From Trebonia sp035571275 (GTDB taxonomy: Bacteria > Actinomycetota > Actinomycetes > Streptosporangiales > Streptosporangiaceae): 64,000 nt of DNA. Position numbers and translations under genes: made by a program. The stretch's first letter is position 1. Each line of letters opens with the position of its first letter. Positions 32,649-42,014 of this stretch are shown one piece after another. The DNA is taken from NCBI GenBank assembly GCA_035571275.1, contig DATMKQ010000412.1, forward strand, positions 22,772 to 86,771. The letters are read 5' to 3'. The notes below the pieces were generated by a model. It searched no databases and was not told the DNA's origin. It was given only the letters and a program-made list of their open reading frames with translations.

Positions 32649-35150
32649 ATGGATCCGGTCTCCGCCGCTGTGATCTCCTGGCTGACTGGCCAGGCGATGA
32701 CGGCTGGGCAGGACACGCTGGTTCGCCTGCTAGGCGGCGACAAGCAGCAGAACGTGCTGCGCAAGATAATCGCGGCTTCGATCGGCGCGGCGGTGGCCGA
32801 AGTAGTGGACGTCGACGACCGCAATCTCGTTGAGGAAGTGCTGCTACGGGCCGGCCCAGACAGCGCCATGCCGGAAACCGGAGACATCGTCAGCCTGCGC
32901 GACCTTGTCTGGCGGCTGATCAGCCCTCGCCTTGAAGTACTCGCCGAACAGGGCTACCACGTTGACACCGACCGGCTGTCGGTGGAGGTGGCAGCCAGGA
33001 TGGCCGCCGGCATCCAGGCCGACGCCGCCCACGGCGGTGTGCTGGGCCCCGCGGCGCAGTGGCTTCGCCATCAGGAGACCATCGGCCAGCTACGCGAGGT
33101 GAACCAGCGTTTGAGTCAGCCCATCCAGGCGAGCGTCAACCTCCACGGCCCGGCGGAATCGACGATGGCGGCGGTGCACACGCTCCCCGCTGACAACGCT
33201 TCTTTCACTGGCCGCGCCGCCGAACTGGACCGAGTCCGCGTCGTGGCGGCCGCCGCGAGAATCCTCACCGTCGATGGGATGGCGGGCATCGGCAAGACCG
33301 CCTTCGCGGTTCACGCCGCTCATCAGATCGCCGCCGGCTTTCCCGACGGCCAGATCTTCATTCGGCTGCACGGCCATACTCCAGGGCAGCAGCCGACGGA
33401 ACCAGGCGCGGCTCTCGCGGCCCTGCTGGGAAATCTGGGGATTTCCGCCGGGCAAATTCCTCCAGGGACCGAGGAACGAGCAGGGCTGTGGCGGGACCGC
33501 ATGGCGGGCAAGAAAGTGCTCCTAGTCCTCGATGACGCGACAGGAAGTGAGCAGGTCCGGCCCCTGCTGCCGGGCAGCGCGGGCACGCTCGTGCTGGTCA
33601 CCAGCCGTCGCCGCCTGACCGCCTTGCCGGAAGCGGTGGCGCTCACGCTGGATGTCCTGGAGCGAGCGGAGGCGGCGGACCTTCTGGTACGGCTAACCGG
33701 ACGTGACGGGCTTGAGCCGTCAGCCCCCGGCGTCCGCGAAGTGATCCGGCTGTGCGGCTATCTTCCGCTGGCGATCAGCCTGACGGCCGGGCACCTCAAG
33801 CATCATCCGGCCTGGACCCTGACCGACCTCGCCGACGACCTCGATTCCGCCAAGAACCGGATCGCCGCCATCCGGGCTGAGGACGTTTCCGTCGCGGCGG
33901 CTTTCGACCTGTCGCATCGCGACCTCACCGCCGGTCAGCAGCGGATGTTCCGCCGGCTCGGTCTCGTGCCGGGACCGGACTTCGACGCCTACGCCGCCGC
34001 GGCGCTTGGCGACACAGACCTGCCGACGGCCCGCCGGCTGCTTGACGACCTCTATGTCGCGCATCTCGCGGACGAGCCCGCCCGTGGCCGGTACCGGATG
34101 CACGACCTCATCAGGGAGCACGCGGTAGCCCTGGCGGACGCGGACGATCCCGGCGAGCGCACACAGGCCACGAACCGGTTGCTGGACTACTACGCTTATT
34201 CCGCTCGGCTGGCCGACGGGCATCTGACCAGGCGCAGCCACACCAGCGTGCCCGTCGCGATCAGCACGCCGCCCGCCCATGCCCCGGACCTGTCCACGCC
34301 GGGCCGCGCGGTTGCCTGGATGCAGGCCGAACGCGGTAACCTGCACGCCGCCGTCATGCACGCCGCCCAGCAGGGCAGGCCTGGCCTCGCGGCGGCGATC
34401 GCCGTCTCGACGCACGGTTTCCTGCGCACGTACGGGTACTGGGACCAGGCTCTCGAACTCCACAACATCGCGCTCGCGGCGGCGCGCGGGGCCAGCGATC
34501 GGCTCAGCGAGGCGGAAACCCTCAACAACCTGGGCGTCATACAACGTCTCAGCCAGGACTATGACGCGGCAAGCGCCAGCCTGGCCCAGGCGCTGGCCCT
34601 CTACCGTGAACTCGATAACCCGCTCGGAGAAGCCAACGCGCTGAATTATCTCGGGGTGATACAGCGGCTGACGAAAGAATATCCCCAGGCCAAGGCGAGT
34701 TTCGCTCGGGCGCTGGAAATCTACTCCAACCTGGGCGACCTTATCGGCCAGGCGAACGCGCACAACTATCTCGGCGTGCTGCAGCAAGCGACCAGGGATT
34801 TCCCCGACGCGGCCGTCAGCCAGCAGCAGGCGCTGGACCTTTACCGGCGCCTAGACGACCGGCTCGGGGAAGCCAACGCCCTGCACGACCTGGGCGTTGT
34901 CCAACAGCACATGTCCGAATATCCCGCCGCTGCCGCGAGCCTGCAGCGGGCACTTGACCTGTACAGGGAAATGGGCAGCCGACTCGGCCAAGCTAACGCG
35001 CTTAAATACCTGGGATCCGTGCAAACGCTCAGCGGGGATTATCCGGCCGCCACGCAGAACCTGCGGCGGGCCCTCGACCTGTACCAGGAATTGGGCAGCG
35101 GGCGCGGACAGGCTGACACGCTCAGGTACCTGAGTTACCTGCCAAGCTAG
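32649..35150 (+). CDS. STAND ATPase: uncharacterised N-domain, NB-ARC, C-terminal TPR array
   Basis: 833 aa. Residues 1-170 form an alpha-helical N-domain I do not recognise (no SARP, HTH, TIR or protease motif). The NB-ARC ATPase spans about 190-480: Walker A GMAGIGKT at 210-217, Walker B KVLLVLDD with D295/D296, LVLVTSRRRL as sensor 1, LCGYLPLAISL as the GLPL-like motif, and RYRMHDLIREHA as the MHD motif. Residues about 610-833 carry about six 40-residue TPRs (LNNLGVIQRLSQDYDAASAS type). Such proteins switch on ligand binding. No DNA-binding domain is present, so it is not a SARP-type activator; a defence or signalling role is inference. Confidence 0.9.
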   Translation: MDPVSAAVISWLTGQAMTAGQDTLVRLLGGDKQQNVLRKIIAASIGAAVAEVVDVDDRNLVEEVLLRAGPDSAMPETGDIVSLRDLVWRLISPRLEVLAEQGYHVDTDRLSVEVAARMAAGIQADAAHGGVLGPAAQWLRHQETIGQLREVNQRLSQPIQASVNLHGPAESTMAAVHTLPADNASFTGRAAELDRVRVVAAAARILTVDGMAGIGKTAFAVHAAHQIAAGFPDGQIFIRLHGHTPGQQPTEPGAALAALLGNLGISAGQIPPGTEERAGLWRDRMAGKKVLLVLDDATGSEQVRPLLPGSAGTLVLVTSRRRLTALPEAVALTLDVLERAEAADLLVRLTGRDGLEPSAPGVREVIRLCGYLPLAISLTAGHLKHHPAWTLTDLADDLDSAKNRIAAIRAEDVSVAAAFDLSHRDLTAGQQRMFRRLGLVPGPDFDAYAAAALGDTDLPTARRLLDDLYVAHLADEPARGRYRMHDLIREHAVALADADDPGERTQATNRLLDYYAYSARLADGHLTRRSHTSVPVAISTPPAHAPDLSTPGRAVAWMQAERGNLHAAVMHAAQQGRPGLAAAIAVSTHGFLRTYGYWDQALELHNIALAAARGASDRLSEAETLNNLGVIQRLSQDYDAASASLAQALALYRELDNPLGEANALNYLGVIQRLTKEYPQAKASFARALEIYSNLGDLIGQANAHNYLGVLQQATRDFPDAAVSQQQALDLYRRLDDRLGEANALHDLGVVQQHMSEYPAAAASLQRALDLYREMGSRLGQANALKYLGSVQTLSGDYPAATQNLRRALDLYQELGSGRGQADTLRYLSYLPS

Positions 35151-35160
35151 ACGGCCGGCC

Positions 35161-35196
35161 GGGCGCCCCGCGGGCGTGTCCGCCGCGGCGGCGCCC
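35161..35196. terminator. GC-rich hairpin between convergent genes, probable bidirectional terminator
   Basis: GGGCGCC at 35161-35167 pairs with GGCGCCC at 35190-35196. Inside it, CCGCGG at 35168-35173 pairs with CCGCGG at 35183-35188, with a single bulged C and a 9-base loop. It lies between the STAND gene stop (35150) and the SDR stop (35196) on the opposite strand. Position and stem strength support a terminator for both. Confidence 0.55.
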
Positions 35197-35966
35197 TAGC
35201 CCGGCAGGCGCGTGCTGGTGAGGCGTTCGCAGGCTTGCAGGAGGGCTTCCTGCAGGTCGGTGTCGTAGGCGGCGGGGTTGGCTCGCAGCTCCTCGTGCCA
35301 CTTGAAGTACCGGCCGGTGACCAGCGCGCCCGGGTCGTCGCTGGTGGCGAGCCAGACCTGGGTCTGCGCGCCGATGGGCAGCTCGTCGGTGGCGCCAGGG
35401 CCGCCGAGCTTAGTCTTGATCCAGCCGGGGTCGACGGCGTTGCTGCGCGACTGTGGGTACCGGCGGGCCACGGCGAAGGCGAGCAGCACGTCGTAGAGCT
35501 TGGAGTCGCTGTAGGCCTGCATGCCGTCCCACGCCCGGTGCTGCCACAGCAGGTCATCCAGGTTTACCCGACCGACCGATTCCAGGCCCGAGGATAGGTA
35601 CACCAGCCGCTTCGGCATCGGCATCAAGGCGGTGAGCAGGTAAGGGGCGAGCACGTTCACCGTGAAGATTCGCTCGTACCCGTCGGGGGTCGGGTGGCGG
35701 GCAGGGGCCCCGCCCGCCCCCGCGTTGTGGATCACCACGTCGTAGGGGCCGAGTGCGCCAGCCGACTCCGCCGTGCGCCGGACTCCAGCCAGCACCGACA
35801 GGTCGCCAACCGCGACGCCGCTCGCCTCGGGTACCGCGGCGGCCGCGTCCTTGGCCCTGGTGTCGTCGCGCGCGTGCAGGACGACCTGGTGCCCGGCCCG
35901 GGCAAGCTGGCGGGCCGTCTCCAGGCCGATTCCGTCCGATGACCCAGTCACGAAGATGCTCGTCAT
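35196..35966 (-). CDS. Short-chain dehydrogenase/reductase (SDR)
   Basis: 256 aa from ATG 35966; the frame extends to 36302 but the extension overlaps the divergent lipoprotein gene. The cofactor motif is IFVTGSSDGIGLETARQLA (TGxxxGIG), then VIHNAGAGG (NAG motif), LVYLSSGLES (catalytic Ser) and YSDSKLYDVLL (YxxxK). The length and the C-terminal YFKWHEELRANPAAYD tail fit classical SDRs of the retinol-dehydrogenase-like group. Substrate unknown. Confidence 0.92.
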   Translation of the reverse strand: MTSIFVTGSSDGIGLETARQLARAGHQVVLHARDDTRAKDAAAAVPEASGVAVGDLSVLAGVRRTAESAGALGPYDVVIHNAGAGGAPARHPTPDGYERIFTVNVLAPYLLTALMPMPKRLVYLSSGLESVGRVNLDDLLWQHRAWDGMQAYSDSKLYDVLLAFAVARRYPQSRSNAVDPGWIKTKLGGPGATDELPIGAQTQVWLATSDDPGALVTGRYFKWHEELRANPAAYDTDLQEALLQACERLTSTRLPG

Positions 35967-36015
35967 AACGCAAACGCTACCGGCGAGCGCGACCATGACG
36001 GCAGATACTTGACTA

Positions 36016-36606
36016 GTGAGTGGCACTTGGCGCGGAGCGGCGCCGGCGCGGGCTTGTGTCGCGCTGATCGCGGTCGCAGCGAGCGCATCAGTCGCGGGGT
36101 GCGGTTCGACCGCGGGAACCAGTCGGGCGGTACCGTCTTGGGCGGCCTCGCTCGGACCTGGGGTGACGCTTGAGATGCCGACGTCCACGCCGGTCAAAGG
36201 GTCGCCGCAGGGTGTCGTGACGGCGTACGTACGGACGCTCGATTCGAGGGATTTCACGGGAGCGTGCGCGTACACGGTGCCAGCTGACCAGGCCGCCTGC
36301 AAAGCCGAGATCGCCGAGAATGGCAGCCAGCACGCGATGCCGCCGGACGATACTTACAACGGTTTCAGTGTCGGCTACACGCTGATCGACGGCCGCCAGG
36401 CGCTGGTGGGCGCCACGGGCCAGCTTTGCGTGCTGACGCAGGCGCAGACCTGCGTCAGCAACTCTGACCCCGCGGCCGTCCTTGACTCGGGGAAGTCATT
36501 CGCCGCGCTGTGGACGCAGGCCATGGACGCGCTATCTGGCGCCTACTCCCCCATCCCGTGTGTGCGAGTCAGCGGCACGTGGTATCTCGACACGCCTGGC
36601 GTGTGA
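36016..36606 (+). CDS. Putative lipoprotein, paralogue of next gene
   Basis: 196 aa from GTG 36016. A basic n-region and hydrophobic h-region (ACVALIAVAASASVAGC) end in the lipobox VAGC, so Cys 29 is the likely lipidation site. The mature part opens with WAASLGPGVTLEMP, which matches WAKSLGPGVTIIPP in the next protein. Other shared blocks are CAYTVPADQAAC, IDGRQALVGATG, and DPAAVLDSGKSFAALW. Probably a surface-exposed protein with two disulfides. I recognise no named family. Function unknown. Confidence 0.75.
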   Translation: MSGTWRGAAPARACVALIAVAASASVAGCGSTAGTSRAVPSWAASLGPGVTLEMPTSTPVKGSPQGVVTAYVRTLDSRDFTGACAYTVPADQAACKAEIAENGSQHAMPPDDTYNGFSVGYTLIDGRQALVGATGQLCVLTQAQTCVSNSDPAAVLDSGKSFAALWTQAMDALSGAYSPIPCVRVSGTWYLDTPGV

Positions 36607-36711
36607 CCCAAGCGCATGCGTGGTTATAGTGGTCGCCGGCGCCGCCCGCCGATATGCTCCGGGCAGTGTCCGCACACCGCGGGCGCAGAAAATAGCCAGG
36701 TGGGAGCACAT

Positions 36712-37311
36712 ATGTTCGCTGGGCGCAATGAGCCGCGCCGCTGGGCCGCAGTGGCGCTTGGGGCATGCGCGCTGACCGCCGTGCTCGCGGCGGCAGGCTG
36801 TAGCTCGGGCGGGGGCTCGGCAGGCAGCCAGCCTTCCTGGGCCAAGTCGCTCGGACCTGGCGTCACGATCATTCCGCCTGGGTCGGCGTCGCCGAGCAAC
36901 GCCACGCCAACCGGTGTCATGGCAGGAGTCGTCAAGGCGATCACGACTGGTCCGTTTATCGATTTCTGCAAGTACGAGCAGCCGTCCGAGCAGTCGTCGT
37001 GCAAGTCCACGTTCGGCCAGGTAACCAAGACCGAGGTCGCCAACCAGCTGCCGACCTTCAAGGACTTCGCCCTGGGGTACTCGGCGATCGACGGCACCAA
37101 GGCGCTCATCGGTATCACGGGCACCATCTGCGTGCCCAACCAGAAGCCAAGCTGCTACACGAACAAGGACCCGGCGGCAGTGCTGGACAGCGGGAAACCG
37201 TTCGCGACGCTGTGGAGCGAGGCGATCGCCGCGCCAGCGAACGTCTATTCGCTCAGCCCCGCCCTTGAGGTCAACGGCAGCTGGTACGCCTATACCGCGA
37301 GTAGCTCGTGA
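36712..37311 (+). CDS. Putative lipoprotein, tandem paralogue
   Basis: 199 aa from ATG 36712, preceded by GGTGGGAG. The lipobox is AAGC after a hydrophobic segment (AVALGACALTAVLAAAGC). The mature part shares LGPGVT, FCKYEQPSEQSSC, IDGTKALIGITG and DPAAVLDSGKPFATLW with the preceding gene, showing a tandem duplication that has diverged. Four Cys residues are in matching positions, suggesting the same disulfide-stabilised fold. The desaturase-like gene begins 22 bases downstream, so these may be co-transcribed. Confidence 0.8.
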   Translation: MFAGRNEPRRWAAVALGACALTAVLAAAGCSSGGGSAGSQPSWAKSLGPGVTIIPPGSASPSNATPTGVMAGVVKAITTGPFIDFCKYEQPSEQSSCKSTFGQVTKTEVANQLPTFKDFALGYSAIDGTKALIGITGTICVPNQKPSCYTNKDPAAVLDSGKPFATLWSEAIAAPANVYSLSPALEVNGSWYAYTASSS

Positions 37312-37333
37312 CGGTGCCCGCGCGGATGGCGCG

Positions 37334-38950
37334 ATGACGACACGCCGGGACGCCGTCGTCATCGGCGGCGGCCACAACGGGCTGGTGGCCGCCGCCTACC
37401 TGGCCAGGAACGGGCTGAACACGCTGGTCTGCGAGCGGCGCGACGTGATCGGTGGCGCGTCGGTGAGCGAGCATCCGTTCGGCCCGGATTACACGGTCAC
37501 CTCGCTGTCCTACGTGCTGTCGCTGCTGCCCCCGGAGATCACCAGGGACCTGCGGCTGGACCGGCACGGGCTCACGATCTACCCGCAGGGGCCGTACTTT
37601 GCCCCGCGCAGAGACGGCCGGGCCCTGCGGCTGCCGAACGACTCCAGGCTCCGGCACGAGGAGATCGGCCGGTTCTCCAAGCGCGACGCGGACGCCTACG
37701 ACGAGTACGAGAATCAGCTGGCCGGCCTCGGCCGGGTTCTCGGGCCGCTGCTGCACGAGATCCCGCCGAAACTCGGCTCTCATCACCCGCTCGACCTGCT
37801 CGCCCAGGCGAAGCTGACCGCCCGCCTGCGGAAGATCGACGTCCGCGGCGCGGTCGACGTCACCCGGCTGCTCACCGGGTCGATCGCGGACCTGCTCGAC
37901 AGGTACTTCGAAAGCGACGCGCTGCGCGGCGTGCTCTCGGTGTCCGGGGTGATCGGGACGTGGGCGGGCCCGCGTTCGGCCGGGACCGCGTACGTGATGC
38001 TGCACCACCACATCGGCGAGGCCGACGGGCAGGCGGGCGCCTGGGGCTTCCCGCGCGGCGGGATGGGCGCGGTCGCGGGCGCGCTGGCGGACGCGGCGCG
38101 GTCGTTCGGCGCGACGATACGGACCGGCGCCGAGGTCGCGGCGATACAAACGGGCGGTGGCCGGGTCAGCGGCGTGACGCTAGCCAGCGGCGAGGAGATC
38201 GCCGCGGACGTCGTGGTCACCACGGCGCACCCGACGATCTCGTTCCTGCGGCTACTGGACCCCGCTTCTCTCCCGCCGGGATTCAGGGCCGACATCGAGA
38301 ACTGGCAGACGCGCAGCGGCACGGTGAAGATCAACCTGGCGCTGGACCGGCTGCCGGTCTTCACCGCGCACCCGGGGCCGGACCCCGCCGTCTACGGCGG
38401 CACGATCGTGCTGTCCGAGAGCCTCGACGACGTGGAGAACGCGTTCCAGGAGGCTGTCGCGGGCACGCCCGCGACGCTGCCGTTCGCGGACATCTGCATC
38501 CCCAGCGTGTTGGACGACTCGCTCGCGCCGCCCGGCAAGCACGTGATGTCGCTGTTCACCCAGTGGGTGCCGCATACGTACGCGGACGAGCCGGACCAGG
38601 CCGCGCTCGACGCGTACGCGGACCGGGTGCTCGGCCGGGTCGAGGCAGTAGCGCCCGGGTTCACCGACTCGGTGCTGCACCGGCAGGTGATCGGGCCGCA
38701 CGTGATGCAGCGGGAGTACGGGCTGGTCGGCGGGAACATCTTTCACGGCGAACTGTCGCTGGGCCAGATGTTCCACGCCCGCCCGGCGGCGGGCTACGCG
38801 GACCTGCGCACGCCGGTCCAAGGGCTGTACCAGGCGGGCTCGGCAACGCACGGCGGCGGCGGCGTTACCGGCATCCCGGGCCGCAACGTGGTCACGCAGA
38901 TCCTCGCCGACCGCCGGGCCGAACGCTGGCGCCGCCGGCTGCGCCGTTAG
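37334..38950 (+). CDS. FAD-dependent phytoene desaturase-like oxidoreductase (PYROXD2-like)
   Basis: 538 aa from ATG 37334. An N-terminal dinucleotide-binding motif VVIGGGHNGLVAAAYLARNG is followed by ERRDVIGGASVSE, the FAD ribose-binding segment. A central GAWGFPRGGMGAVAGAL block and a C-terminal GLYQAGSATHGGGGVTGIPG block are typical of the NAD(P)/FAD-dependent oxidoreductases related to CrtI and human PYROXD2. No carotenoid genes are nearby, so a carotenoid role is not supported. It should act on a hydrophobic or unknown substrate. Confidence 0.9.
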   Translation: MTTRRDAVVIGGGHNGLVAAAYLARNGLNTLVCERRDVIGGASVSEHPFGPDYTVTSLSYVLSLLPPEITRDLRLDRHGLTIYPQGPYFAPRRDGRALRLPNDSRLRHEEIGRFSKRDADAYDEYENQLAGLGRVLGPLLHEIPPKLGSHHPLDLLAQAKLTARLRKIDVRGAVDVTRLLTGSIADLLDRYFESDALRGVLSVSGVIGTWAGPRSAGTAYVMLHHHIGEADGQAGAWGFPRGGMGAVAGALADAARSFGATIRTGAEVAAIQTGGGRVSGVTLASGEEIAADVVVTTAHPTISFLRLLDPASLPPGFRADIENWQTRSGTVKINLALDRLPVFTAHPGPDPAVYGGTIVLSESLDDVENAFQEAVAGTPATLPFADICIPSVLDDSLAPPGKHVMSLFTQWVPHTYADEPDQAALDAYADRVLGRVEAVAPGFTDSVLHRQVIGPHVMQREYGLVGGNIFHGELSLGQMFHARPAAGYADLRTPVQGLYQAGSATHGGGGVTGIPGRNVVTQILADRRAERWRRRLRR

Positions 38951-39179
38951 GGCCCCAGGCCGCGGCTCTCAGGTGCCGAGGTAGGCGGGAACGGCGAGGA
39001 CTCGCCGGTGGTCGGAGTCGGACGGCGGGAGCCGCGCCAGGTCGATCGTGGCAGCCGAGTTCCTTAGGTACGGCTAGCACGGTGTGCCGGGGCGGACTGG
39101 GCCCGGCCTCGCGAGTGATCCACGCCGACGTCGGGTATCCAGCGGAATGGCTGGTGCACCAATTGGGTTGGCAGGCGAT

Positions 39180-39848
39180 ATGACGACTGTGGGACTGATC
39201 GGAAGCGGACGTATCGGGAGCACCGTGGCCAGGCTGGCGATAGCCGCCGGGCACGAAGCGGTGCTGAGCAACTCGCGCGGGCCGCAGACGCTGCTGGATC
39301 TCGTCGCGGAGCTAGGGCCGCGGTCGCGCCCGGCGACAGCGGAGGAGGCCGCGGCGGCGGGCGACATCGTGCTTGTGTCGATCCCCGTGCGGGCCGACAC
39401 TCAAGTGCCAGCCGCGCCGCTGGCAGGAAAGCTTGTCATGGACACCGGAAACTACTACCCGCAGCGAGACGGCCAGATCGCGGAGCTGGACGCCGGTTCG
39501 CTCTTCGACAGCCAGTACCTGCAACAACTGCTCCCCGACGCACACGTCGTGAAGGTGTTTAACAACATCTTTTTCCGGCACCTGCTGAACCTCGCCCGCC
39601 CGGCCAGCGCCCCCGACCGCTCCTACCTGCCGATCGCCGGGGACAGCGAGACGGCGAGGACGGCGGCAACGGAGTTCCTCGACTCCATCGGCTACGGCAC
39701 GGTCGACGGCGGGGCGCTGGCCAACGGCTGGCGGCAGCTATCGGGCACGCCCGTGTACGGAGCGCCGTACGGGACGTACGACAACGAGAAGGGCACGCCC
39801 GCTGGCGCCGACGTCATCCGCACGGCCCTGGCCGCCGCCACCAGGTGA
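39180..39848 (+). CDS. NADPH-dependent F420 reductase-like / NAD(P)-binding oxidoreductase
   Basis: 222 aa from ATG 39180; upstream in-frame sequence is not family-like. The N-terminal Rossmann motif is VGLIGSGRIGSTVARLAIAAGH, followed by LSNSRGPQTLLDLVAEL, IVLVSIPVRAD and VMDTGNYYPQRDG, then HVVKVFNNIFF. This is the F420_oxidored (COG2085) fold. True F420:NADP reductases share it, but many members use other substrates. The gap 38951-39179 holds no convincing gene. Confidence 0.88.
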   Translation: MTTVGLIGSGRIGSTVARLAIAAGHEAVLSNSRGPQTLLDLVAELGPRSRPATAEEAAAAGDIVLVSIPVRADTQVPAAPLAGKLVMDTGNYYPQRDGQIAELDAGSLFDSQYLQQLLPDAHVVKVFNNIFFRHLLNLARPASAPDRSYLPIAGDSETARTAATEFLDSIGYGTVDGGALANGWRQLSGTPVYGAPYGTYDNEKGTPAGADVIRTALAAATR

Positions 39849-39859
39849 CACCGGCCCGC

Positions 39860-40261
39860 CTAACGGTCTGACCAGTACGACCGCGGCGGCAGGATAACGC
39901 AGAACTCGTTGCCGTCGGGATCCCCGAGCACATGCCAAGTCCAGCCGCCCTCCACGATCGGTTTGCCGGTGAGCACGGTCGCGCCGAGCCCTACGACGCG
40001 GGCGACCTCGCTGTCCAGGTCGCGGGTACGCAGGTCTAGGTGCACGCGGTTCTTCCCGTGTTTGCGGTCGGCGGTCCGCTGGAGGAGGACCTCCGCGCCG
40101 GGGCCGTCCGATGGTCGCAGAGTCCGGTAAGGTCCGGTGCTCTGTCCCTCGTCCAGGTACCCGAGCGCGCCAGCCCAAAAGCGCGCCGAACGGTCCGGGT
40201 CAGCACAGTCGATCACGACGACCAGATCGCCGCGCAGGTACGGATTTGGTATCCAGTTCAT
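39860..40261 (-). CDS. VOC family (glyoxalase/bleomycin-resistance fold) protein
   Basis: 133 aa. Two beta-alpha-beta-beta-beta modules are visible: VVIDCADPDRSARFWAGALGY near the start, and KNRVHLDLRTRDLDSEVARV with VLGDPDGNEFCVILPP at the end. The His of VHLDL and the Glu of NEFCV sit where metal ligands of the fold occur. It acts in the cytoplasm; substrate unknown. It is convergent to the preceding gene. Confidence 0.9.
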   Translation of the reverse strand: MNWIPNPYLRGDLVVVIDCADPDRSARFWAGALGYLDEGQSTGPYRTLRPSDGPGAEVLLQRTADRKHGKNRVHLDLRTRDLDSEVARVVGLGATVLTGKPIVEGGWTWHVLGDPDGNEFCVILPPRSYWSDR

Positions 40262-40470
40262 TGCCTACGTTCCGGTTGGAAGACCATTTCTGGCAGCATA
40301 GAGTCGGCGCCGCGCGACTATTCGGCAGACACGGCGTACACGCCAACTGGAGTGTTCGATGGCGCTCGACAGGCCTTCGGCTGACGCCATGGGCATGGCT
40401 ACCGACGCCGTTGAGGCGTTGAGCGTTAGGTCTGCGTAGCGCGCTTGGCAGCGGACGGTACGGTGTGCTC

Positions 40471-40959
40471 GTGAGCATCTATGACATTCCGGTTAAGACG
40501 CTGAGCGGTGAAGACTCCTCGCTTGGCGACCTCGCGGGCAAGACGCTGCTCGTCGTGAACGTCGCCTCCAAATGCGGGCTGACCCCGCAGTACAGCACGC
40601 TCGAGGCGCTGCACGAGCGACTGTCGGACCGGGGCTTCGCGGTGGTCGGCTTCCCGTGCAACCAGTTCGGCGGGCAGGAGCCGGGAACCGCCGGTGAGAT
40701 CGCCGAGTTCTGTTCGGCGACCTACGGCGTCACGTTCCCGATGTTCGAGAAGATCGAAGTCAACGGGCCCGGCCGGCACCCGGTCTACACGGAACTGACG
40801 GCGTTCTCCGACGCCGACGGCGAGGCGGGTGACATCCAGTGGAACTTCGAGAAGTTCCTGATCCGCCCGGACGGCACGATCGCCGCCCGGTTCCGGCCGC
40901 GGACCACACCCGATGACCCCGAGGTGCTCGCCGCGATCGAGGAGAACCTCCCCGGCTGA
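40471..40959 (+). CDS. Glutathione peroxidase-family thiol peroxidase
   Basis: 162 aa. GTG 40471 is chosen because it gives the usual family start SIYDIPVKTLSG; GTG 40465 is two codons upstream. The catalytic tetrad is present: Cys in VASKCGLTPQY (cysteine, not selenocysteine), Gln in NQFGGQEPG, Trp in IQWNFEKFLI and its neighbouring Asn. In actinobacteria such enzymes probably use thioredoxin or mycothiol-linked reductants rather than glutathione. It reduces hydroperoxides. Confidence 0.93.
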   Translation: MSIYDIPVKTLSGEDSSLGDLAGKTLLVVNVASKCGLTPQYSTLEALHERLSDRGFAVVGFPCNQFGGQEPGTAGEIAEFCSATYGVTFPMFEKIEVNGPGRHPVYTELTAFSDADGEAGDIQWNFEKFLIRPDGTIAARFRPRTTPDDPEVLAAIEENLPG

Positions 40960-41087
40960 TCCCCGGCCGCTCAGGGCAGCGTGACAGTGCCGGTCGCGTC
41001 AATGAGCCATCGGCATCACGGTGCGCACCACCAGATTTGGGCCTAGCGCACATTGCGGTGGGTACAGCGGGGGTTTAGCGTCCGGGC

Positions 41088-41801
41088 ATGACAACCTTCG
41101 TTCTGGTGCATGGGGCGTGGGGCGGCTCCTACGGGTTCCGCGCCGTGCGCCGCCCGCTCCGCGAGGCGGGACACGAGGTCTTCACGCCGAGCCTCACCGG
41201 CATCGGCGAACGCGCCCACCTGGCGAGTCCGCAGGTCAACCTGACCACGCACGTCACCGACGTGGTGAACACGATCTTGTACGAGGACCTGTCGGACATC
41301 GTGCTGCTCGGCTACTCCTACGGCGGGATGGTTGTCACCGGAGCATTGGAATATGTCGCCGACAGGGTCGCTCACCTGGTGTACCTGGACGCGTTCCTGC
41401 CCGACGACGGGGAGTCACTGGATGACCTCTCGGGCGCCGGATACGGCGTCGGTGCGGTCGGACCTGGCGGGGAGTGGCTGGTGCCGGCGCTGTTCCGGGC
41501 CATGCACGACCCGGTGGAGGCTGACTGGTACACCGTGCGACGTTCGCCGCACCCGGTCGGCTGCTTCACTCAACCGGTCCGGCTGCGCACGCCGCTCGAG
41601 GACTATCCGTTCACTCGCACTTACGTCAAGGCGACCGAGGAGCCGCGGCCGACGCCAGACGGCCGGACGAGCCCGTTCTGGCGGGCGGCCGACCGGACCA
41701 AGGGCGACCCGGCCTGGCGCTACCGGGAGATCGACACCGACCACCTCATCCCGATCAACCGCCCGGCCGACCTGGTGGCGCTGCTGCTGGAGCTGACCTA
41801 G
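41088..41801 (+). CDS. Alpha/beta-fold hydrolase
   Basis: 237 aa. FVLVHGAWGGSYGFRAVRRPL contains the oxyanion-hole HG, and VLLGYSYGGMVVTGAL carries the nucleophile-elbow Ser (G-x-S-x-G). LVYLDAFLPDDGESLDDL is the usual segment with the acid loop, and DTDHLIPINRPADL supplies the catalytic His near the C-terminus. This belongs to the plant methylesterase/hydroxynitrile lyase-like (PF12697) group. Substrate unknown. Confidence 0.92.
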   Translation: MTTFVLVHGAWGGSYGFRAVRRPLREAGHEVFTPSLTGIGERAHLASPQVNLTTHVTDVVNTILYEDLSDIVLLGYSYGGMVVTGALEYVADRVAHLVYLDAFLPDDGESLDDLSGAGYGVGAVGPGGEWLVPALFRAMHDPVEADWYTVRRSPHPVGCFTQPVRLRTPLEDYPFTRTYVKATEEPRPTPDGRTSPFWRAADRTKGDPAWRYREIDTDHLIPINRPADLVALLLELT

Positions 41802-42014
41802 AGGGTGGAAATGGCCGGGTTCGCCGGCGTGCTCGTGCTCGGCCTCGCGCCGACGGGATTCATAGCCACCGCACACGCGAGCGCCGGGCGCCGCAAGACC
41901 TCAAGGCGTCCGACGCGGCGGAGAACTGGTGGAGTTATCAGGCCGGCTGACCGGTCGTTTGAGCTGGGAGAGCAGGTAGGCGCCAGGGAGCCGGCCGCAA
42001 TCGTTCGGATCAAA

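Noticed and set aside
37334..38950. Carotenoid biosynthesis cluster suggested by the phytoene desaturase-like gene
   Set aside because: No phytoene synthase, GGPP synthase or cyclase is nearby. Sequence blocks fit the PYROXD2-like group, so no pathway is inferred.
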